Positions 54,861 through 64,000 of a DNA stretch of 64,000 nt are shown here, in pieces. Under the pieces are notes generated by a model. That model worked only from the letters and a program-made list of their open reading frames with translations. It searched no databases and was not told where the DNA came from. How positions within the stretch are numbered: the stretch's first letter is position 1; every line of letters starts with the position of its first letter. The DNA comes from Zizania palustris (lineage: Eukaryota; Streptophyta; Magnoliopsida; Poales; Poaceae). The stretch is from contig JAAALK010000081.1 in NCBI GenBank assembly GCA_019279435.1, positions 53,807,318 through 53,871,317 on the forward strand, given 5' to 3'. Both the position numbers and the translations under genes were made by a program.

Positions 54861-55659
54861 TATGCCCCGCGACGACTTGGGAATCTGTTTTGATCATTAT
54901 TCTTGTAGCTCCGAGTGCTTTAGCCTTCCGGAGGCCTAGCAGGATTCCTTCATATTCGGCAACGTTATTAGTGGTTCGAAAATTGAGTCTTGCGGAATAC
55001 ATTGCCTTTTGCCCTGATGGTGACAGGATGACTGCCCCTGCCCCGGCACCTGATGCTTGATAGGCTCCGTCGGAGAATATTGTCCAGAAATCGTCGGAGG
55101 GTTCTTCCGGGTTCCATACTGTAGATGGAGTCCACTCTGCTACGAAATCTGCTATAATTTGAGATTTAACAGCCGTCCTTGCTGTGAAGGAGATTTCGAA
55201 GGGTGCCAGCTCGACTGCCCATTTTCCAACCCTACCTGTGGAATCTTTGTTTCGGAGCATATCTCCAAGAGGATATGATGTAGGGACGATGAGGTTATGC
55301 GCCAAGAAATAATGCCTGAGCTTTCGCGAGGCCATTACTAGGGCATAAGCAAATTTTTCGAGCTCGGAGTATCTGATCTTGGCTCCGGATAATGCATCCG
55401 ACACAAAATAAATTGGGTTTTGCACCAGCTTTTCTTTAAACTCTACTTCTCGGACCAGCACTGCGCTTACTGCTGAACCTGTTGCTGCAAGGTATAAAAG
55501 CAATGTTTCCCCTGGAAGAGGAACGGTTAAGGTTGATAATGTTCTGAGGTATGCTTTTATTTCTTCGAAGCTCTTCTGGCACTCCGGCGTCCAGCTGAAG
55601 CTTTCGGAGCCCTTGAGCGCCTTGAAAATTGGGAGGCTTCGCTCTGCCGATCTGGACAG
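54836..55659 (-). pseudogene. TAT-3 RNase H, cut by the N run
   Basis: Tether near 55650-55330 (LLLYLAATGSAVSAVLVREV, RYSELEKFAYALVMASRKLR), second RNase H part with IFSDGAYQASGAGAGAVILS near 55085, NNVAEYEGILLGLRKAKALG near 54965 and KTDSQVVAGHID near 54890. A frameshift at a run of seven T (54835-54841) moves the rest (NQLADILTKAAAG) into the next frame; an error in such a run could be technical. The reverse transcriptase would lie inside or beyond the gap. Confidence 0.88.
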
Positions 55660-55759
55660 NNNNNNNNNNNNNNNNNNNNNNNNNNNNNNNNNNNNNNNNN
55701 NNNNNNNNNNNNNNNNNNNNNNNNNNNNNNNNNNNNNNNNNNNNNNNNNNNNNNNNNNN
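55660..55759. other. Assembly gap, exactly 100 N
   Basis: A run of exactly 100 N, the usual stand-in for a gap of unknown length. On its left is the RNase H of TAT-3 (minus), on its right an unrelated LTR inside TAT-4 (plus). True order and distance across it are not known. Confidence 0.99.
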
Positions 55760-57737
55760 AACCAAGGGTTGGTTTCGGTGTTTTGTGATGAGTGATTGAC
55801 TGGATTTTACCCTCTGTTCGAAGGGTACCTCCGAAGGGGCTTCGGAGGTGGTGCCTCCGAAGGGTGTTCGGAGGTGGTTTCACCGAAGGGTGTTCGGTGT
55901 TTGCTTGCTGCAGCTGTTGCAGCGGAGTGTACCTGTCGGAGGGGTCCGACAGTACACAATGACAGGGTTCGTACCGATGGCTTCGGTACTTTGGGCGGTA
56001 CACCGGAGTGTGTACCGAAGGTTGCTAACCCGGAGAGGTCTCCGGAGTACTGGATACACTTGTTTGCTTGTCGGTGGTGCGCAGGGACTCCGGAGGCGAC
56101 GGACAAGGTTCGAGCCAGGTGAACCTGGGTCAAGCAGGAGGCTTGATGCCAGGGGAGCGGGGAGCTCCGTCACGGTGGCTGCGAAGGTGGTCCGGGTCGG
56201 TCCTCGGGTCGAGACGTGCCAGGTGAAGGCAGAGAGTGCGGAGCGTGGCTCCGGCTGAAGGTGCTCCGAGACAAAGTCCTCGGAGGTGAGGCAATTCGAA
56301 GGTACCCCGAAAGGAGTGACTTCGGAGTTGGTGGAACAAGTCCTCTACGGAGGCAAGGTGTTTGAAGTGTGCTCCGGAGGGAGACACTCGAAGGTTGCCC
56401 GACGAAGGTCTCAGAAGTCGAGGCGCATCGAAGGCATGGTCCGGGTGAGGCTCGTCGAGGTGTGTGCTCGGAGTGAGACACTGCGACGAAGTGCTCATGG
56501 AATGCTTCATGCGAAGGCCTTGGACGAAGGAAGGACTTCGAAGGGTGGTACTCCGAAGGTGGGGCTTCGGAGTGAGGATGACTTGTGGTGCTTCGGCCAT
56601 GCATGGCTTCGGTACACGGACGGACGGTGTTTGAGCTAGGAGTAGCTGCGAAGCCGTGGTGGTCCACTCCGGAGGTGGTGGTGCGAAGGCCCAAGGGGCT
56701 TTGACGGCTTCGGCTCAAAACCGTCACTGTATCGAAGGACTTCTTCGGCGGAGCGAAGGCCAACAGGCTGCAGGCTTCTCGCCGAAGCTACCGCACCCTC
56801 CGGTGCGAAGGAAGGTTCCAGAAGTCAACACTGTAAAGGCTGACACTGTTTGTTCTGAAAAAGGCTGACACTGTCCCCTCTGCAGCTGACAGAGAAGCCT
56901 CCAAAATAAAGGTGGACTACCTTTTGTACCCCTTAGTTCTGTAGAGACAAAATGAATGTAAACCCTAGAGGTAGTGTAGTCAATTCCTTTGGGTGAACCG
57001 TGGGCTATAAATATGGGGGCTCGGTAGGTAACATTTAACACTTTGAGCATTTACTGTTGAGCTCCTGTACACACAGACCTCGCTGGTTTTCATCCAGAGT
57101 TCAATATATTTTGTGTTCCTTGTTCAAGCGGCGAAGCCCTGCTTCTGTGTGCTTTTGCTTGAGCTCGCTTTACATACCTCGCTAGTCTTAGTGCACTGAA
57201 GCTTGTTTTGGCGAAGGGTGTTTTTCTCGCGAAGTGTGTTTTACAGTGTGCTGTCGCTCTGTGTAACACGAGGCAAGACCTCGCTGCTTACTAGCGAAGC
57301 CCTGATCTTTTCCCGTAGTGCTTCTTGTGTCGAAGCCCTTAGCGTGGTCCGTTTTGTGTGCGTGTAGACCTTCGCGTACGAAGTCCAGCACCAGTTGCTG
57401 TCGCCAAGTACTTGGTCGAAGTCCTCAGAGGGCTGTCCACTCTTGCGAAGGGTGAAGTGCGAAGCCTGCTCGAAGCACCTCGTGTGCGGAGCCTGCACTG
57501 ACTTAGCAGAGTAGATTTTCGAGGGTTGTTCGTGGAGCGAAGTCTTCTTGGCTTCGAACTTTTGCTACTCCGAAGCCTGTGTTCGAAGGTGTCGAAGTAC
57601 CTCCGAACCAAACCTTCGAAGGTAGTGTTCGAAGCCTGTTCCGCAGAAGACAGAACAGAACCGAAGGCTAAGTTTTTAGCCCGAAATTTTAAAAGCTCCC
57701 ATTCACCCCCCCTCTGGTCGCCGTTTCCGGTCCAACA
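55760..57737 (+). repeat. LTR-C: large LTR (at least 1.98 kb) of an unidentified element, left end in the gap
   Basis: No coding content. It ends TCACCCCCCCTCTGGTCG then GTCCAACA at 57737, a form seen at the 3' end of large plant Copia LTRs. A TATA box (CTATAAATATGGGGG, about 57005) gives + orientation. CGAAG and CCGAAG strings recur throughout. After 57737 the sequence becomes the TAT-4 antisense-gene flank, so this is either a solo LTR or the 3' LTR of an element whose body is lost in the gap. Assignment to Copia is tentative. Confidence 0.6.
56811..56823 (+). promoter_or_regulatory. Perfect three-unit heat-shock-element pattern in LTR-C
   Basis: GAAGGTTCCAGAA fits GAAnnTTCnnGAA with exact spacing, about 185 bases before the TATA box at 57006. 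The LTR is rich in GAAG, so chance occurrence is not negligible. Confidence 0.4.
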
Positions 57738-57920
57738 TTTTGTCTACTTATCGATGGTGACATGCGCAAAAATTCGAAGCATGCAGGTGCTCGGGCAATC
57801 ATTGTGCCTAGCGAACCCTTATATAAGATAAAAGCTCCGCCACCCACAAGGGGGGTAGGAGGATAGGAGTCACACAGCATGCTGTCGAAGCATTCCACAT
57901 TAAAATATTATATTCATACA

Positions 57921-58345
57921 TCAGGAAAAATTGTTATCTAAACCCAAATAAAAACGGAGACCCTTTCGACCCCTAGAGCTACCCCTGCGGCTACTTTGCC
58001 CTTCGGAGCTTGAAGTCTTTTTAGGCCGGGAACTTCTCTTTTTCTTCGAGGCTCGCAGTTTCTTCTGCTCCTCCTGAAGTTCGGCCCACGTCAAGAGCCT
58101 TTCGGAGCCGGCCTCGGCAAGGTTTTTGGCTCGATACTCCGAGTCAGACCAGTCGACGGGCTCGGAGGACGAAGACCCCTCTTCCTTTTCTTCCTCTTTA
58201 ATATAAGACAAAACATCCCTTCGTACTTCAAGGGTAACTTCCCCCCGTCTCCGCGAGGAACAGAAAAGCGAGAGCGGCGATAAGGTCTCAAACTCTCAAG
58301 AACTGCCCACTCCTTGCGAAGCTCGGCAGTAGGTTCCAAAAGTAC
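57921..58345 (-). other. TAT-4 second antisense open region, two overlapping frames
   Basis: Counterpart of 39541-39989. One frame (58339-58091) reads MEPTAELRKEWAVLESLRPY. The other (58211-57921 and open from about 58270) reads YIKEEEKEEGSSSSEPVDWS, ERLLTWAELQEEQKKLRASK and ends YLGLDNNFS. Both frames are kept in both copies. It may be downstream exons of the antisense unit. Confidence 0.5.
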
Positions 58346-58474
58346 GAGGTCAGGGCTCGAAGGGCATGACAGAACCTAAAAAAGAGCAGAACACCCAAGA
58401 CAAGTACTGTTTATAACTTTCTCATTAATTAAACAAAGTTTACAAGACCACATGTACACAACAACCCTAAGCGG

Positions 58475-61400
58475 CTAGACCTGCGGGTCGGTCGGCGGAG
58501 CTGGGACCGAAGGCGCTGGCGAAGTCGGGAGTGGTGGCTTCGCCTGAGCTTGCTTTTGCCGGCAGGCCTCGTCGATCCAAGCCTTAGCAGCAACTTTGTG
58601 GTCCGCCTTCCATACTGATCGGAAAGCTTCCCAAGCCGAAGCCACCTCCGAAGACGGCCGCAGCAGGTCATCATCCGCGAAGCCTCCAGGAGACGAACCA
58701 CTAACCGAATCGAGGGGAATCCGAAGAGTTTCGAGGTGGCGAAGAACCCCGATGCTGGCGCACTGTCCGGAGATCTCTCCGTACCGTACTCCGGAATTCT
58801 TCATCAGCGACGAAGCTACCTGGATCCTCGTCAGCTTCCGGTCGAGCGGCTCGAAGGTTGCAGCAGAGGTCGAAGGGCACATGGTGCCAAAGTACTCTAA
58901 CGTACCCTGAAGAGCTTCCAAGGTACGGTCAGCAGTACTAGAATTCTTTCTATCTGCTACTTCCAGGCTTGCAACCGTTGCGTCCAACGCGGCCACCCGG
59001 AGCATCATGGAACTCTTCTGAGCCATTGCCTGGCTAAGAGCCCCTTGAAGTTCCACCAGATGTCCGTTCGAAGCAGCCGCATCCTGGCGAAGCTTCTCGA
59101 CCTCCGCACGGAGAACCACTCGTTCAGCCTCGGCTTCTTCGGCATGAGAGCGGAGGGCTTCAAGGGCTTCGTCAGACGTGGCCTTAGCCTTCCGTTCTTC
59201 CAAGAGTTCTTCATTCAGCCTGAGAGACCTCCCGGTGGAGTCGTCAAGAGCTGTTTGAAGGGCTGTAACCTTCCGGTTAAGTCGGTTAATTTCGACCTCG
59301 CTGGAAGTCGCTGCCGCTCTAGCAAGGACGAATTGCTGCAAGGAAAACAAGGTAAGTGCTAAAGAAGTTTTGACCATTAAAATACAGCAACCGTGGTGTC
59401 TTTTTCATACCTGAAGGGCAGCCCTTTCGAGGGCCGTGTTGAGGCTCGAAGCCCTAACTTCGCTCAAAGCGGAGATCAACTCCGAATTGGCAATATCCTG
59501 GCTTTTCTCAGCCAGGGGCTCCAGTAGCCTTCGAAGGCCGCTCCGATGCTCCAAGAAAGGAGCCAGAAGAGGGAGCCAAGACAAGGCCCGGGCGTCGTCC
59601 TCTGCAGCCTCGTCCTCTGAGTTGCCGACGGAGGGCGCTGCTTGGTCAACCCGAAGGCCCAGGCTAGAAATACTCTTACCCCTCCCCGGCACAAAAGGGG
59701 GAGAGGCAAGAACATCTCGACCCTCGGCCGGAGCCACGTTGTCGGAGGCACCGTCAGTAGTCGAGGTCGCCACGGCCGGAGCCAATTCCGTCCCAGGGAG
59801 CACATCGTCCGCTCCGAAGGATACGTTCTCCGCCACCGGGCTCGGAGCCCCCAGGGGAGCCGGAGGGTCCGCTCGGGTGACCGTCTCCGAAGAAGTAGGG
59901 ACGTCGGGCGCCACCAAGGCTTCGATACCCGAAGAGGTACCTATTTCAAATATCAAGGTTAATTAACATATTCTACAGATAGCAAGCGAATGCCGACGAA
60001 AAAAGAAAGAGCTCCGGGAAAATACCTCCAAGAGCCGCTTGAGGAAGGATCGCCGGATCCTCCAGGACTTCGTACATCCGGAGGATGTTGTCGAAGTCAT
60101 CCCCCGAAGCCCTGCCCTCGGTTTCGTCCGTCGGGGCCGCAACCTCCGCAGGAACCCCTTCGGGTGCAGGCAAGTCGGAGGTAGAGTTTGACTCCACTTG
60201 CACGTTGACAGGAGCAGGAGGAGTCAGTGGAGTTACATCAACATCCTCCCTATCGGGGAGGTTTGTGGGGACCTCCCCCATATCTTCGTCGATCGGAAGA
60301 TAGTCTTCGAAGGCCTTCGCTGTAGCACCTCCGGAGTCTTCTGCCTCTTCGGGAGTCGGGCTCCGCTCATCCGGCGACGAAGAAGATGAAGCGGGTGTCA
60401 AGTGAGGAGGCTGCTTCACTGCCCTCTTCTGAGCAGGCTGCTTGCCAGCTTTTTTAGAGGGCTCGGCCGCTGCTTTTCTCTTGCGAGCCGCCGCTCCAGC
60501 TGGGGCAAAGTCGGGAAGCTGCGGGGGCTCCATGCCGAGGGCTCTCCACACCCTATTCGAGCGCTCCCAACTCCCCACCAGTTCCAGCCTCCTCTGCCTC
60601 TCGGCCACCGAAGGGGCTCCGAGAATTCGTTCGGTAGCCCGGACTATGTCGTCCGGGGCTAAAGCCAGAGGCGCCGCTGAAAAGAAAAAGGTATAAGAAG
60701 CATAAGTATAATTAATGTGTTCATGTAAAATGATGCCGCAGGAGAAAGACGTACCTATGTTTCGGAGGTCCCCCTCCGAGGCTTGCGGGATGGAGATTGG
60801 CCAACTGGCTCTGAGGGGTGAGATCCGAAGGCCTACGAACTCTTCGGCCAGGTCGCGCATACTCATGCGACGAGCCACTGAAGCCAGCAACCCTAGCCTC
60901 GTCGTGAGCAGGCTAGGGTTCGGGGAGATGTCCGCTTCCTTCCGGAACCAGATTTCTTGAAGAGGGCCCGAAAGGGGGGAGTCTTCTCCTACTTCGGCGT
61001 AAAACCACCGAAGTATCCAATTTGTATACCATCGATCGTTTATGGCCTTCGCAGGGAAATGAAGAGCGTGCTCTCGCCGTAGCTGGAAATTAACACTGCC
61101 GAAGGCCACTGTCACCTTCGAGTCTCCGGGCCCATCTTGAGGCTTCGGCTGGCAGATAGCCTCGTGGGTCGCTGCGAAGATCTCGGAGCGCCCTTCACAC
61201 CCCTCCGCCCGAAGAGCCCACTCGAAGACGGCCAGGCGGACGATTGCGTTGGGGGACAATTGAGGCAGAGTAATGTGGAACAGGTCCAGTACCTCTGCCA
61301 GAAAATCCACGGCTGGTAGCCCCAGACCAGCTTCGAAGAACGCCTCGAAGACTACCACTTCTCTGCGCCGAGGCCGCGGAGTCGACTCTGTCCCAGGGAC

Positions 61401-61649
61401 TCGAGTCCTCATTCCGGCTCCCAGCTTCCCGTCTACTGCCTCTTCAATGGACTCCGCGGTGCTCACTGACTGACCAATGACGAAGCTTTGAGCCATCTTC
61501 TTCTTGGAGGGCGGGCGGAGCGCTCGAGGGTTCTTGGGCCAAGCACCGCCCGGACCCCCCGCCATTGCTGTGGCTGCTGATGCAGCCCATGCCTGCCGCT
61601 GCGCCAGAGTGTTGGCCGCCAAGGGAGTTGTGTGGCTGGTTCTCGCCAT
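58475..61649 (-). CDS. TAT-4 antisense gene: spliced, open, 978 codons, Transposase_28-type
   Basis: Exons on the minus strand: 61649-60755, 60676-60026, 59940-59411 and 59335-58475 (895, 651, 530 and 861 bases, total 2,937 = 979 codons with stop). Introns of 78, 85 and 75 bases, all GT-AG; the joins hold frame and agree with TAT-3. From MARTSHTTPLAANTLAQRQA: 'putative gypsy type transposon' domain at about 98-165, a basic nuclear-type stretch (RKRKAAAEPSKKAGKQPAQK, about 362-382), acidic Ser/Thr/Pro-rich middle, coiled coil about 700-820 (INRLNRKVTALQTALDD, LRAEVEKLRQDAAASN), C-terminal PPLPTSPAPSVPAPP. No catalytic motif seen. No nonsense codon anywhere, unlike TAT-3 and TAT-5. Extra antisense genes with this domain are known in Tat elements; the role is unknown, perhaps a DNA-binding or particle-associated protein. 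Confidence 0.85.
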
Positions 61650-62234
61650 TGCGCTCAAATGCTCGAAGGGGCGGAAGGTTGAGGGGAAAGGTGAATTGTA
61701 AGAACGGTGAATGCGGTAAAAAACTTCCAGTAATCCCCTTTTCCCCCTTTTATAACCGCACAACCTATACTGCTCTTCGAGAAGTTTCACACTGCAGGTT
61801 CGGCTTCCGTCGCCGACAGGTGGGGCTGGTAATTGGAACGGCGTGCAACCGCTGAAGAAATCGACCGTTACTTCTTTTTCACAGTGGGTAACGGCTATTT
61901 GCGCCGTAACGGTCATATTGACGGTACCCCACGACGTTCACACTCCGTAACCGTCGCCACGATGAAAGACACTTCGTAACCGCTTGCACGACGCTCACAC
62001 TCCGTAACCGCTTTCGTAACACTCCTACACCGAAACCATGCTATTACCAGGGAGTTTTCCCACTATGCCGAAGCTCGGAGACGAACGTTTTAGAATATTG
62101 GGTCCAATATTCTGGGCTAAATCACAGCATCTTTGCATTCCCTTTAAGCCTCAGAAACTAAAAATGTTCCTTTCGTATACTGCCTTCTTTCTAAAAAATA
62201 GGTTATCTACAGAAAGACGTATTCGAGGGGCTAC
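61650..62234 (-). promoter_or_regulatory. Promoter and leader of the TAT-4 antisense gene, up to the polypurine tract
   Basis: On the minus strand a TATA box (TATAAAAGGGGG, from 61754 downward) lies 105 bases before the ATG at 61649. Upstream, GTTACGG, CCGTTACGG and GTAACGGTCG strings match those of TAT-3 at 35912-36034. The flank ends at the LTR edge. Conservation of box, spacing and motif cluster between two diverged copies argues that the antisense gene is transcribed on its own. Confidence 0.65.
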
Positions 62235-62720
62235 TGTTGGGGGAAATTACTTCATTTCCAGGACTTAAAGGTTAATCCTCCGAGGGCTCCAAGAAGATCC
62301 CGAAGATGGTTGAATAATGCTCGAAGCATACGTCAGCACGATCGAAGGGTGTCACTATGCAAAATCTCGAAGGACCCTCCGAAGGGAAGGAGGAGGCTTC
62401 GAAGCAGGCTGACGTGACTGATTGGATGCCCTGCTTATCCATCTACCCTACAGCACTTTACCGTGTATAACCTTGTTTATAATACTGGAGGTCATTTGTA
62501 ATATAAGGGTAAATAGGTCTATTCCTTAAGCCTTTTTCACTATAAATACCCCCCATTGTACCTTGTAAGAAGGATCCAGAACCAGTGGTTCAAACACATA
62601 TATTCGGACCTCTTGAGTTGTTATCCTTTACGGAGGCTCAAGTTTGTCCTAAAAGCACAAACCTCTTGTTTGTTTGTTCTTAACTACTGAGAACCTGTTG
62701 GTGTAATTTTTACGCCAACA
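62235..62720 (+). repeat. TAT-4 3' LTR, 486 bp
   Basis: Begins TGTTGGGGGAAATTAC after the polypurine tract and ends TTTACGCCAACA. TATA box CTATAAATACCCCCC near 62541-62555 on the + strand. Inverted relative to 35195-35691. Flanking base run GGGTC follows; its partner is not in view. Confidence 0.93.
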
Positions 62721-64000
62721 GGGTCCTTGGTTGCAATTTGGGACTTGCCTTCGTCACCATGTAGCAGGTAGTCTTCCAGTTCCTTTCCCATGCGAACGTA
62801 TGAATCTCTTTCTTCAGACTCCTCCGAAGAGGAGCTCCGAATATCGAGCGAAGCCGGAGACGATGGGGGCGAGGGGAGTTTGGCTATCTTCTTTCCCTTC
62901 TTCACAGGAGTCTTCACGGCCATCTTGGAGGTCCCAGTGGCGGCTTTTCTCTTCCGAGAGACCGCTCCTGTTGAGTCGAAGTCCGGCAGAGGTGGAGCCT
63001 CCATCCCAAGAGCATTCCACACTCGGTTGGAGCGCTCCTAGCTCCCAACCAGCTCCACTCTCTTTTGCTTTTCCACTATAGTAGGGGCTCTGAGCACCCT
63101 TTCTGTAGCCCTGGCTATCTGCTCTGGAGCTGATGCCAATGGAGCCGCTGAAAAATGGTAACAATTTATTGAGGATACTATTTGTTCTCTAATCAATGTT
63201 AATGTAGAAGATGCGAAGGCTTACCAGGCTTCGAAGCTCTCCTTCCGAAGCACTTTCAAATACAATCGGCCAATTGACCCCGAGAGGAGGAATCCAAAGG
63301 GCAATGAATTGTTCGGCCAAGTCTCGCATGCTCATGCGCTTGGCTACCGAAGATAGTAACCCAAGCCGCAATGATAACAGGCTTGGGTCTAGAGACACCT
63401 CTGCTTTCCTCTGGTACCAGATCTCTTGTAGGGGCCCCGCTAGGCCAGAGTCTTCGCTGACTTCAACATAAAACCACCGGAGTATCCAATCGGAGTACCA
63501 CCGGTCGTTGATTGCCTTCGTAGGAAAATTCTTCAAATGTTCTTTTCGGAGCTAGAAGTTGACGCTCCCAAAGGCCCCCAACACCTTGGAGTCTCCAGGC
63601 CCATCTTGCGGCTTCGGCTGGCACAATGCTTCGTGAGTAGCTATGAAGACCTCGGACCACCCTTCGCATCCTTCAGCTTGAAGGGCCCACTCGAAGATGG
63701 CCAATCTTGCGATGGCGTTAGGAGACAATTGTGGTAAGGTAATGTGGGACATGTTCAATACCTCGGCCAAAAAGTTTATTGCAGGAAGTCCTAGCCCCGC
63801 TTCAAATAAGGCTTCGAAGACCACCACTTCTCCGCTCCTCGGTGCTGGGGTCACCTCTGTTCCAAGAACTCGAGTCCTCATTCCCAGACCTAGCTTCCCA
63901 TTCACCGCATCCTCGATGGATTCCGCTGTACATGCTGATTGCCCGAGAAGAAAGCTTTGCTTCAGTGGCTTCTTGGATGGCGGGCGGAGTTCTCGTGGAT
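62721..64000 (-). pseudogene. TAT-5 antisense gene, exon 1 and part of exon 2, split by TAT-4
   Basis: Third copy of the antisense gene. Exon 1 from beyond 64000 to 63225 (blocks VVVFEALFEAGLGLPAINFL, ITLPQLSPNAIARLAIFEWA, AINDRWYSDWILRWFYVEVS), GT-AG intron 63148-63224 (77 bases), exon 2 from 63147 to 62721, cut by TAT-4. TAG at 63552-63554 (expected Gln) and 63038-63040 (CTGG to CTAG) are in frame. More divergent from TAT-3 and TAT-4 than these are from each other. The start codon is outside the window, about 120 bases further by comparison. Confidence 0.85.

Larger units (their letters stand above)
35195..55659 (-). mobile_element. TAT-3: Tat-lineage Gypsy with antisense gene; 3' half, interrupted by TEK
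   Basis: Left to right: 3' LTR 35195-35691, polypurine tract (complement of GTAGCCCCTCGAA at 35692), antisense gene on the + strand (36246-39432) and a second antisense frame (39541-39989), 118-bp tandem array, integrase C-terminus (40994-41445), TEK insertion (41446-53843), integrase and RNase H (53844-55659), then the N run. Reverse transcriptase, gag and 5' LTR are missing behind the gap. Confidence 0.88.
57738..62720 (+). mobile_element. TAT-4: Tat-lineage Gypsy, 3' part with antisense gene and 3' LTR
   Basis: Same family as TAT-3 in inverted orientation. Matches TAT-3 from about 57765 (opposite 40140) through the antisense unit to the LTR end at 62720. The element reads on the + strand; its antisense gene is on the minus strand, followed by a polypurine tract (CGAGGGGCTAC, 62224-62234) and the 3' LTR. 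Its pol and 5' LTR are not in the window. It is inserted in exon 2 of the TAT-5 antisense gene. Confidence 0.88.

Noticed and set aside
35195..62720. One Tat element bounded by the two similar LTRs
   Set aside because: The LTRs are inverted relative to each other and each adjoins the 3' side of its own antisense gene, so they belong to two elements.
1..64000. tRNA or rRNA genes
   Set aside because: No cloverleaf-type box A and box B pairs or rRNA sequence recognised by eye; the tRNA-like strings are retroelement primer sites.

Overview
The window is a block of repeat-rich nuclear DNA from a plant, most likely a grass (Poaceae). The evidence is a broken nuclear 2-isopropylmalate synthase gene with plant-type introns, Copia and Gypsy LTR retrotransposons of the Reina, Tekay (RIRE3/RIRE8-like) and Tat lineages, and small hAT-type elements. 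The species cannot be fixed from sequence alone. I see no tRNA, rRNA or intact host gene. I use these labels: COP-A, REI, HAT-1, HAT-2, COP-B, TAT-1, GAG-1, TAT-2, TAT-3, TEK, LTR-C, TAT-4, TAT-5.

Region 1 (1-11822): seven exons from the 3' half of a 2-isopropylmalate synthase (IPMS) gene lie on the + strand. COP-A, a Copia element on the minus strand, sits just upstream of the first of these exons. REI, a Reina-type Gypsy, splits one exon with a clear 5-bp target duplication. HAT-2 sits in a later intron, and HAT-1 is inserted in the REI gag with an 8-bp duplication. Two 1-bp deletions in the exons confirm that the gene is dead.

Region 2 (11823-16648): AT-rich intergenic DNA, a GC-rich segment with a 95-bp duplication, then the decayed gag and start of protease of COP-B (Copia, + strand).

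Region 3 (16649-55659): a chain of nested elements. COP-B is interrupted by TAT-1, a pol-less Gypsy. TAT-1 holds GAG-1 (gag-only) in its body and TAT-2 in its 3' LTR. TAT-2 is a full Tat Gypsy whose own 5' LTR is interrupted by TAT-3. TAT-3's integrase is interrupted by TEK, a 12.4-kb, very young Tekay element with near-identical 3.4-kb LTRs and a CTCTT target duplication. A run of exactly 100 N (55660-55759) ends this chain.

Region 4 (55760-64000): a large LTR of an unidentified element (LTR-C) lies in TAT-4, a Tat element of the same family as TAT-3 but in the opposite orientation. TAT-4 is itself inserted in the antisense gene of TAT-5.

The most interesting feature is a gene carried antisense to pol in TAT-3, TAT-4 and TAT-5. 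It has its own TATA box, three short GT-AG introns and a long product with a basic nuclear-type stretch and a coiled coil. The TAT-4 copy is fully open (978 codons after splicing); the other two carry nonsense codons. Gypsy and Copia coding regions elsewhere are broken mainly by CAG-to-TAG and CTGG-to-CTAG changes, the mark expected of methylated heterochromatin.
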